Shown: positions 1 through 4,535 of the stretch, in pieces
How positions within the stretch are numbered: position 1 is the stretch's first letter
Layout of the letters: every line of letters begins with the position of its first letter
Assembly: GCA_045648145.1 (NCBI GenBank)
Contig: JAZRNK010000057.1
Location: 1 to 6,967 of the forward strand
Direction of reading: 5' to 3'
DNA from: UMGS172 sp045648145
Lineage (GTDB): Bacteria; Bacillota; Clostridia; Oscillospirales; Acutalibacteraceae
DNA length: 6,967 nt
Made by a program: the position numbers and the translations under genes
Notes under the pieces: model-generated
Database searches by the model: none
The model's input: the letters and a program-made list of their open reading frames with translations, nothing else
What the model was told of the DNA's origin: nothing

Positions 1-189
1 CCCTTCGCTGCCCTCATCGGAACCTTTGCCCCGTTCTTCATCTGTCTCCTGCTCCCTGCCATCATCTGCGGTGTCCTCAGCAAAAAGCTGGCTGCCCGCA
101 AAGGATACACCGGCTATTTCTGGACAGGCTTTTTTCTCAACGTGATCGGCCTGATCTATGTCGCCGGTCTTCCTTCTGCAAAAGAATAA
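1..189 (+). CDS. Small hydrophobic membrane protein, C-terminal fragment
   Basis: The frame is open from the window edge to a TAA at 187-189 and gives 62 residues; the start lies upstream of the window. Two hydrophobic stretches (about residues 1-26 and 40-57) are separated by a basic, polar loop holding SKKLAARKGYTGYFW, so this is very probably an integral membrane protein with a short hairpin. The pattern KGYxGYFWxGFFLxxIGLIYVAGLP resembles small uncharacterised Firmicute membrane proteins with a KGY-GG-FWxGFxLGxIG tail; that is recall, and no function is known to me. By hand count 40 of 62 codons end in G or C, against 14 of the first 40 codons of nadB, so its base usage differs from its neighbours. 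It ends 11 bases before the tRNA-Lys fragment, which fits it being the last gene of an integrated element. Confidence 0.7.
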   Translation, partial: PFAALIGTFAPFFICLLLPAIICGVLSKKLAARKGYTGYFWTGFFLNVIGLIYVAGLPSAKE

Positions 190-200
190 CACATACATCC

Positions 201-245
201 CTCTTAATCAGGGTGTCCCGGGTTCGAGTCCCTGATGGTGCACCA
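201..245 (+). other. 3' portion of tRNA-Lys(CTT), probable attachment-site remnant
   Basis: The segment reads as the anticodon loop ctcttaa (anticodon CTT at 203-205), the 3' anticodon strand tcagg, a variable region, a T-arm with loop ttcgagt (223-229), the 3' acceptor strand atggtgc (235-241), discriminator A and an encoded CCA (243-245). Nothing upstream can supply the 5' acceptor strand gcaccat, the D-arm or the 5' anticodon strand: catcc at 196-200 does not pair with tcagg. The T-stem also has one C/T mismatch (219 with 233). This is therefore not a functional tRNA. Identity to tRNA beginning at the anticodon loop and running through CCA is the classic core of a tyrosine-recombinase att site, so it is probably the chromosomal side of an integrated element lying to the left. 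An assembly join is the alternative. Confidence 0.75.
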
Positions 246-251
246 CTGTTT

Positions 252-290
252 AAAACCGTCAGTAATGGCGTTTTTATATAGCCGAAAGGC
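252..290 (+). other. Two GNRA-capped hairpins between RNA genes
   Basis: Bases 252-256 and 258-261 pair with 266-269 and 270-274, leaving a bulged C at 257 and a GUAA loop at 262-265. Next, gcc at 281-283 pairs with ggc at 288-290 around a GAAA loop. The first is followed by a run of T and could act as a weak terminator after the tRNA-Lys remnant. Either could instead be an RNA-processing signal in a tRNA/5S precursor. Role unknown. Confidence 0.4.
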
Positions 291-298
291 ATTTATGT

Positions 299-374
299 GG
301 CCCGTTGGTCAAGTGGCCTAAGACTCCGGCCTCTCACGCCGGCAACACGAGTTCGAATCTCGTACGGGTCACCA
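299..374 (+). tRNA. tRNA-Glu (anticodon CTC)
   Basis: A complete cloverleaf of 76 nt. The acceptor strand ggcccgt (299-305) pairs with acgggtc (364-370), including one G-U. The anticodon stem ccggc/gccgg (326-330/338-342) encloses ctctcac with anticodon CTC at 333-335, reading GAG. The T-arm acgag/ctcgt (347-351/359-363) encloses ttcgaat, and discriminator A plus CCA are encoded (371-374). It lies between the tRNA-Lys remnant and the 5S gene and is probably in the same transcript as 5S, since no promoter or clear terminator separates them. Many bacteria read both Glu codons with a TTC-anticodon tRNA alone, so a separate CTC isoacceptor is an additional gene. Confidence 0.97.
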
Positions 375-438
375 AGCCTTCGGCTACAAAAAACATAAAA
401 CGGTGAAAACTGTTTTATATATGGAAGGGCGAAAGCCC
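375..438 (+). other. Hairpins in the tRNA-Glu to 5S spacer
   Basis: Three hairpins fill the spacer. 375-378 (agcc) pairs with 382-385 (ggct). 395-404 pairs fully with 409-418, counting one G-U, around a GAAA loop. gggc at 427-430 pairs with gccc at 435-438, again around GAAA. With the two hairpins upstream of tRNA-Glu, four of five spacer hairpins carry GNRA loops. They may guide RNase processing of a tRNA-5S precursor; this is inference. Confidence 0.4.
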
Positions 439-447
439 GCCACACAA

Positions 448-562
<115 letters not shown>

Positions 563-564
563 AC

Positions 565-598
565 AAACGACCGCCTGAACAACAGGCGGTCGTTTTCT
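565..598 (+). terminator. Intrinsic terminator after 5S
   Basis: Bases 565-577 (aaacgaccgcctg) pair perfectly with 583-595 around the loop aacaa, followed by a T run broken by one C. The GC-rich 10-bp core makes this a strong Rho-independent terminator that ends the tRNA-Glu/5S transcript and insulates nadB. Confidence 0.93.
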
Positions 599-609
599 TA
601 TATTTACTC

Positions 610-638
610 TTTATATTTTTAAAAATATGTGCTACAAT
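610..638 (+). promoter_or_regulatory. Predicted sigma-A promoter of nadBC
   Basis: The -35 tttata (610-615, 4 of 6 to consensus) is 17 bp from the -10 TACAAT (633-638, 5 of 6). TG at 630-631 makes an extended -10. It sits between the 5S terminator and nadB and predicts transcription starting near 645. I saw no convincing operator for a niacin-type repressor such as NiaR. Confidence 0.65.
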
Positions 639-677
639 GATAAAAACACACTCAATTTTTAGCGAGAGGCGTATTTT

Positions 678-2126
678 ATGCGAGATAAGTATGATGTTAT
701 AATTGCGGGTGCCGGCCTTGCAGGTCTTTATGCCGCTTATAATCTTGACAGTCGAATAAATGCGTTGGTTGTCTGCAAGCGTGATTTAAGGCTGTGTAAC
801 AGTAACCTTGCACAAGGCGGTGTTGCCGCCGTGCTGGATACCATTGACGACAGCTACGATTTACATATAAAAGACACCCTTATTGCCGGTAAAAATGAAA
901 ACCGTTTGGAATCGGTTGAAACACTGGTCAAGGAAGGCCCCGAAGACGTCAGAAAAATGATTGAATTAGGCGCTGAATTTGATATGCATAACGGTGAAAT
1001 TCATAAAACCTTAGAGGGCGGCCATTGCAGAAACCGTATTGTTCACCACCGCGACACTACCGGTGAAGAACTTATGCGTACCATTATAAAAGCAGTAAAA
1101 GAACTGCCTAATATCGACATTTGTGAAAACACCTCTCTCGCTTTTTTAGATGAAGCCAACAACGGCTATTACGCCACCTTGCTTAAAGACGGTGCGCTTC
1201 ACACCGTTGCCGCCTCTTACGTAATCTTAGCAACCGGCGGTATCGGCCGTGTTTATAAGTACACTACCAACTCTTCGGTTGCAACGGGTGACGGTATTGC
1301 TTTGGCATATAATTTAGGTGCCAAAATCGAAAACCTGCATTATATACAATTTCATCCCACAGGCTTTGCGGGCGACAACTGTCGCGAGCGCTTTTTGATA
1401 AGCGAAGCCGTACGTGGTGAGGGCGCATATTTAGTCAACTGTCATCATGAGCGTTTTATGCACCGCTACGACGAACGACTTGAATTAGCCCCACGTGACG
1501 TTGTTTCAAGAGGTATAATTTTAGAGTCAAGAAGGACGGGTAGCGACAAATTCTTCCTTGATATAACCCACCGTGACGCCGATTTTATTAAGGACAGATT
1601 CCCTATGATTTACGAACGTTGCCTTAACGAAAACATTGACATCACTAAAGAGCTTATTCCCGTTTTCCCAACACATCACTACCTTATGGGTGGAATAAAC
1701 GTTGACCTTAACAGCCGTACGAGGATTAATCGACTTTATGCCGTTGGTGAATGCTCACATACTGGTGTTCACGGCAAAAACCGTCTGGCTTCGAACTCGT
1801 TGCTTGAAGCGCTTGTTTTTTCAAGACGCGCGGCAGAGGATATAAACCGCAGCTTTAACGATACCAGCGTATACGGTAAGGCACCGCAAAGAAATGTTGA
1901 CGGCGCTCCGATGCCCACAGGCACACGAACACAAATCAGAACTATTATGCAAAAAAGCCATTTTGTTATTCCTAATACCGAAGCGGCGCGTAAATATCGC
2001 CACGAGGTTGAGGAGATAGCTACACGACTCACAAGCAAACCCTTCCAAATTACCAACGATTATCTTGAGGCAAAAAGCCTCGCTACTATTGCTTCAATCG
2101 TACTTAAGGAGGTTTCACAGCAATGA
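678..2126 (+). CDS. nadB: L-aspartate oxidase
   Basis: NadB is the FAD-dependent cytoplasmic enzyme that oxidises L-aspartate to iminoaspartate, the first step of de novo NAD synthesis. The 482-residue protein has the N-terminal FAD-binding GAGLAG (residues 11-16), NSNLAQGGVAAV (41-52), EGGH (113-116), HHRDTTGEEL (123-132), the second FAD motif ATGGIG (185-190), FHPTGF (225-230), RGEGAYLVN (246-254), APRDVVSRG (271-279), HHYLMGG (333-339) and GKNRLASNSLLEALVFS (366-382). E113, R273 and R369 fall where the E. coli substrate residues Glu121, Arg290 and Arg386 would be. LASNSLLE and the succinate-dehydrogenase-like layout together favour NadB over SdhA or fumarate reductase. It is shorter than the 540-residue E. 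coli enzyme, mainly in the C-terminal domain. The ATG has gagagg at 664-669 with 8-base spacing. Its stop overlaps the nadC start. Confidence 0.96.
   Translation: MRDKYDVIIAGAGLAGLYAAYNLDSRINALVVCKRDLRLCNSNLAQGGVAAVLDTIDDSYDLHIKDTLIAGKNENRLESVETLVKEGPEDVRKMIELGAEFDMHNGEIHKTLEGGHCRNRIVHHRDTTGEELMRTIIKAVKELPNIDICENTSLAFLDEANNGYYATLLKDGALHTVAASYVILATGGIGRVYKYTTNSSVATGDGIALAYNLGAKIENLHYIQFHPTGFAGDNCRERFLISEAVRGEGAYLVNCHHERFMHRYDERLELAPRDVVSRGIILESRRTGSDKFFLDITHRDADFIKDRFPMIYERCLNENIDITKELIPVFPTHHYLMGGINVDLNSRTRINRLYAVGECSHTGVHGKNRLASNSLLEALVFSRRAAEDINRSFNDTSVYGKAPQRNVDGAPMPTGTRTQIRTIMQKSHFVIPNTEAARKYRHEVEEIATRLTSKPFQITNDYLEAKSLATIASIVLKEVSQQ
2106..2113 (+). promoter_or_regulatory. Ribosome binding site of nadC inside nadB
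   Basis: aaggaggt is a near-perfect anti-Shine-Dalgarno match, nine bases before the ATG at 2123. The start region reads atgatg, so an in-frame ATG also exists at 2126; the spacing favours 2123. The first ATG overlaps the nadB TGA at 2124-2126, which implies translational coupling. Confidence 0.85.
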
Positions 2127-2956
2127 TGCAATTTTATATTGATGACCTTATTAAAAAAGCTCTTACAGAGGATATTAATTATATCGATATGGCAGCTGAC
2201 AATCTTTTGGATGACACACATATCTCAAAAGCTGTTTTTCTTGCCAAAGCAAGCGGCGTTGTCTGTGGTGTCGACGTTGCATTACGTGTTTTCCAACTGC
2301 TTGGCAATTTTAAAATTAATAAATATATGTCCGATGGCCAGACCGTCAACAAAGGCGATATCATTGCCGATGTTGAAGGTCCCACAGTCCTGCTTTTAAA
2401 GGGTGAGCGCACCGCGCTTAACCTTATACAACATATGTCCGGTATAGCCACAATGACTGCCGAAGCCGTCAGCAAGGTTCAAGGCACAAACGCACAAGTT
2501 ACCGACACACGCAAAACCTTGCCCGGTTTACGTGCTTTGCAAAAATATGCCGTAACCTGCGGCGGCGGTAAAAACCACAGATTTAATCTGTCGGATGCTG
2601 CAATGCTTAAGGACAACCATATTGATGCCTGTGGAAGTATAACAAAGGCCGTTGCCGCTCTTCGTGAAAAAATCGGCCACACCGTTAAAATCGAGGTTGA
2701 AACCCGAAATTTAGACGAGGTAGCCGAAGCACTTTCAACCGGATGCGAAATAATCATGCTTGACAATATGTCACCCGAAACCATGAAAAAAGCCGTTGAG
2801 CTTACCTGCGGCAAAGCCTTGCTTGAGGCATCGGGCAACATTACAGCCGAAACCATTCGTGAGGTTGCATTGACCGGTGTAGACATTATTTCTATCGGTG
2901 CACTCACACATTCGGTTAAAGCGTTTGATATTTCGCTTAAAATCACCAAAAAATAA
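2123..2956 (+). CDS. nadC: Nicotinate-nucleotide diphosphorylase (carboxylating), quinolinate phosphoribosyltransferase
   Basis: NadC joins quinolinate to PRPP, releasing CO2 and pyrophosphate to give nicotinate mononucleotide, the entry point to NAD. The 277-residue length is typical of the family. An N-terminal sandwich domain (about 1-110, with GERTALNLIQHMSGIAT at 94-110) precedes the barrel. Family motifs are DTRKTLPGLR (128-137), GGGKNHR (147-153), LKDNHI (162-167), EVE (191-193), LDN (213-215), EASGNI (235-240) and SIGALTHS (257-264); these supply the lysines, arginines and acidic residues that bind quinolinate and PRPP. The gene is coupled to nadB by the ATGA overlap. nadA, whose product makes quinolinate, is not nearby. 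The TAA abuts the stop codon of the convergent small gene, and no terminator hairpin separates them. Confidence 0.97.
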   Translation: MMQFYIDDLIKKALTEDINYIDMAADNLLDDTHISKAVFLAKASGVVCGVDVALRVFQLLGNFKINKYMSDGQTVNKGDIIADVEGPTVLLLKGERTALNLIQHMSGIATMTAEAVSKVQGTNAQVTDTRKTLPGLRALQKYAVTCGGGKNHRFNLSDAAMLKDNHIDACGSITKAVAALREKIGHTVKIEVETRNLDEVAEALSTGCEIIMLDNMSPETMKKAVELTCGKALLEASGNITAETIREVALTGVDIISIGALTHSVKAFDISLKITKK

Positions 2957-3127
2957 TCAAATAGTTTTCATATCGTCCACTATCTGCCGCATTTCTTTGC
3001 GGCTGTGTGCATTCTTGGCCTTTTCGATTACTGTCTGCTGTTTTTCGTAAGGCAGATTTGAAAAAACCTGTAATGCCTCCTCGCTTGCACTCAACGCCGA
3101 GGAGAGTCCTAACGGTATTCCGTCCAC
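2957..3127 (-). CDS. Small conserved-type protein of unknown function (56 aa)
   Basis: I do not know the function. I chose the GTG at 3127-3125 because aggtgg lies seven bases before it; the frame can be extended to a TTG at 3166, but that start has no ribosome binding site. The protein begins (M)DGIPLGLSSALSASEEAL and ends with a charged helical stretch SRKEMRQIVDDM; it has no signal or membrane segment. The layout G-x-x-x-A-L-(N/S)-x-x-x-A-(M/L)-x-x-F, then L-x-x-x-x-(K/Q)-Q, then S-(K/R)-x-E-M-x-x-(I/F)-V-D, matches a small helical protein I recall from many Clostridia, which supports it being real; that recall is unverified. It runs convergently into nadC with directly adjacent stop codons. 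Confidence 0.65.
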   Translation of the reverse strand: MDGIPLGLSSALSASEEALQVFSNLPYEKQQTVIEKAKNAHSRKEMRQIVDDMKTI

Positions 3128-3176
3128 TTTATCACCACCTGTAAAATCTGCATTTATTATTAACAAAATGTACTAT

Positions 3177-3204
3177 TTTATAAATGGTTATATGTGCTTG
3201 AAAA
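3177..3204 (-). promoter_or_regulatory. Possible promoter for the 56-aa gene
   Basis: On the minus strand ttttca (3204-3199, 4 of 6) is 16 bp from TATAAA (3182-3177, 5 of 6). It would overlap the -35 of the divergent promoter at 3198-3226, so the two could compete. The region is AT-rich, which weakens the call. Confidence 0.35.
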
Positions 3205-3226
3205 TTCATACTTTTTATGTTACAAT
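3198..3226 (+). promoter_or_regulatory. Predicted sigma-A promoter of the DUF5412-like gene pair
   Basis: TTGAAA (3198-3203, 5 of 6) is exactly 17 bp from TACAAT (3221-3226, 5 of 6), with an upstream TG at 3218-3219 forming an extended -10. This is the best promoter in the window. The start point is predicted near 3233. Confidence 0.8.
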
Positions 3227-3232
3227 GACAAC

Positions 3233-3246
3233 AATGTAATTACATT
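3233..3246. promoter_or_regulatory. 14-bp perfect palindrome, candidate operator
   Basis: AATGTAATTACATT is perfectly self-complementary and lies at the predicted start point, 6 bp downstream of the -10 box. A protein bound here would block initiation, so a dimeric repressor site is plausible. The regulator is unknown, and an AT-rich chance palindrome cannot be excluded. Confidence 0.45.
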
Positions 3247-3265
3247 TTAGAAAAGGGTGTTTTAT

Positions 3266-3712
3266 ATGAAACGCAAAATTTGTGCTGCAATAACGTTTCT
3301 TGCCGTAATAGTAACCGTGCTCAACGTTGCTTTTATGGTAAAAGACTCCTTTTTCTATTCCCTTGATAATTTACCGACGGGTACTTTCGTCAGGGAAGAT
3401 TTTGACCAGAACATCCTTTTCAGCACCGGCAACAAGCTTAAGGTTTATCAGGTTGAGGCCTCAAGTCACTTCCCTTCAGCCGTAAGGGTTGAGGTTTGCA
3501 ACGATATTACCGGCGAAGCAAGGACTATTTACTGGCAAACCAACACGCAGGAATCGGTAGTGCACTGGCTTGAGGGCAGCAGCACCGTTGTTAATATTAA
3601 CGGCGTGCTGATAGATTTTTCTACCGATACCTACGACTGCCGTGATTACTACCAACACATTTATGTTGATGAAAACGGTAACCGTATTACAAATTACGGG
3701 TCAATAAGATAA
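3266..3712 (+). CDS. DUF5412-like membrane-anchored protein (148 aa)
   Basis: I chose the ATG at 3266, where aaggg (3253-3257) lies eight bases upstream; a GTG at 3257 is in frame but overlaps that site. Residues 1-5 are basic and 6-27 form one hydrophobic helix (AAITFLAVIVTVLNVAFMV), giving a single N-terminal anchor with the rest outside the membrane. There is no lipobox. The soluble part has LPTGTF, a beta-rich middle and RTIYWQTNTQESVVHWLEG, then VVNINGVLIDFSTDTYD. The pattern IYWx5-7V-x-W-L, then V-x-INGxxLD, then TYD matches what I recall of DUF5412, a domain of unknown function in Firmicutes. It is the first gene of a two-gene unit; the next starts 17 bases after its stop. Confidence 0.75.
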   Translation: MKRKICAAITFLAVIVTVLNVAFMVKDSFFYSLDNLPTGTFVREDFDQNILFSTGNKLKVYQVEASSHFPSAVRVEVCNDITGEARTIYWQTNTQESVVHWLEGSSTVVNINGVLIDFSTDTYDCRDYYQHIYVDENGNRITNYGSIR

Positions 3713-3729
3713 ATTAAGAAGAGGTTTTT

Positions 3730-3963
3730 ATGAAAAAGATAATTTGCAAAAGAGAGTATGATACAGAAACTGCTAAGGTTGTCTGTAAATACGCATTTGG
3801 TGAATTTGGCGATCCGTCAGGCTATGAGGAAACGCTTTATGAAACCCCCGACGGAAAATTGTTTGTTTACACCAACGGCGGTGAACAATCAATATATCCT
3901 ACCGAAAACATCAAGAGCATTTCCAAACAAAAAGCAGATATTTGGCTTAATGAGCACAAATAA
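3730..3963 (+). CDS. Small soluble protein of unknown function (77 aa)
   Basis: The start ATG has gagg at 3721-3724, five bases upstream. The protein has no signal or membrane segment. The order YDTETAK (10-16), then EETLYETPDGKLFVYTNGG (33-51), then a short acidic and basic helix ending KADIWLNEHK (68-77), resembles small clostridial proteins that share YDTETA, ETLY-x-T-x-x-GxxF and a terminal AxxWxEEH; some sit on mobile elements. This is recall, with no known function, possibly a winged-helix or regulatory accessory protein. It is co-transcribed with the DUF5412-like gene and closed by a strong terminator six bases after its stop. Confidence 0.75.
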   Translation: MKKIICKREYDTETAKVVCKYAFGEFGDPSGYEETLYETPDGKLFVYTNGGEQSIYPTENIKSISKQKADIWLNEHK

Positions 3964-3968
3964 AATTA

Positions 3969-4002
3969 AACCGTCCAAAATACGTTTTGGACGGTTATTT
4001 TT
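3969..4002 (+). terminator. Intrinsic terminator of the DUF5412-like gene pair
   Basis: aaccgtccaaaa (3969-3980) pairs perfectly with 3985-3996 around the loop tacg, followed by attttttt. The 12-bp stem and long T run make a strong terminator. Confidence 0.92.
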
Positions 4003-4063
4003 TTGCAATTAATACACATACTAACTCTTGTTTGACACAAATTTGGTATGTGGGGCGGGAAAT

Positions 4064-4498
4064 ATGCCGATTATAGCATATTACGGAGAAAATTTCGAAC
4101 AATTTAAGCAACTTACAGGTTGTTTAAACAACATTATAAATTCAACCCTACCACCACCCGAAAACACCGACATTTTGGTTATAGATGCCTCGCCTGAACA
4201 GCCTTACGTTATTCCGACAGGTGTAATCAGTGTCGTTAATTCTCACAACACAAACGGACTTTACTGCCTAATGCAAAGCGGAGTGAAAACAGTGACCTGC
4301 GGTATGTCTTATCGTGATACCGTTACGCTTTCAAGCTCGGTCTCAAAGCCTTGTGTCTGTTTGCAACGAAAACTGCCGTCTTTTTGCGGCAAGATTTTTG
4401 AGCCCTGCGAATATATGATTAAAAACTCCTGCCAAGATACCGATTTGTTACTTCTGGCCTGTGCAACCCGTTTGTTGTGTGGGTTAGAGCCTATATAA
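4064..4498 (+). CDS. Uncharacterised cysteine-rich protein (144 aa)
   Basis: I do not recognise a named family. I chose the ATG at 4064, four bases after the G-rich gggcggg; the frame extends to a TTG at 4028 but that has no ribosome binding site. The start is therefore less secure than elsewhere. There is no signal peptide or membrane helix. DILVIDASPEQ (about 34-44) reads as a beta strand and loop of an alpha/beta fold, GVISVVNSHNTNGL follows, then SGVKTVTCGMSYRDTVTLSSS (about 76-96), the most family-like block. A stretch with CVCLQRKLPSFCGKIFEPCEYMI comes next, and the end is a hydrophobic helix LLLLACATRLLCGL. The TCGxSxxDTVTLSS block distantly recalls the ATP-grasping Mur ligase-like neighbourhood, a weak guess only. 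Ten or so cysteines are scattered, without a CxxC pair. It ends at a terminator. Confidence 0.6.
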   Translation: MPIIAYYGENFEQFKQLTGCLNNIINSTLPPPENTDILVIDASPEQPYVIPTGVISVVNSHNTNGLYCLMQSGVKTVTCGMSYRDTVTLSSSVSKPCVCLQRKLPSFCGKIFEPCEYMIKNSCQDTDLLLLACATRLLCGLEPI

Positions 4499-4533
4499 AA
4501 AAGCATTAGGAACGGACCGTTCCTAATGCTTTT
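4499..4533. terminator. Bidirectional intrinsic terminator between convergent genes
   Basis: 4499-4514 pairs perfectly with 4518-4533 (16 bp, loop gac), with a run of T on the plus side and a run of A on the left, which is a T run on the minus strand. It lies directly between the stop of the 144-aa gene (TAA at 4496-4498) and the stop of the minus-strand lipoprotein gene (4536-4538), so it serves both. Confidence 0.93.
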
Positions 4534-4535
4534 AA

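Noticed and set aside
201..245. An intact tRNA-Lys, or one interrupted by a group I intron
   Set aside because: The 5' half is absent and the bases before the anticodon loop do not pair with the 3' anticodon strand. The preceding sequence is a protein-coding frame that shows no intron features.
1769..2949. Minus-strand frames over nadB and nadC (such as 2479-2949)
   Set aside because: They are shadows in the antisense of clear enzyme genes, without ribosome binding sites or recognisable domains.
4032..4037. TTGACA as a promoter for the 144-aa gene
   Set aside because: A perfect -35 box exists but nothing like a -10 lies 15 to 19 bp away before the ATG; gcggga occupies the 17-bp position.
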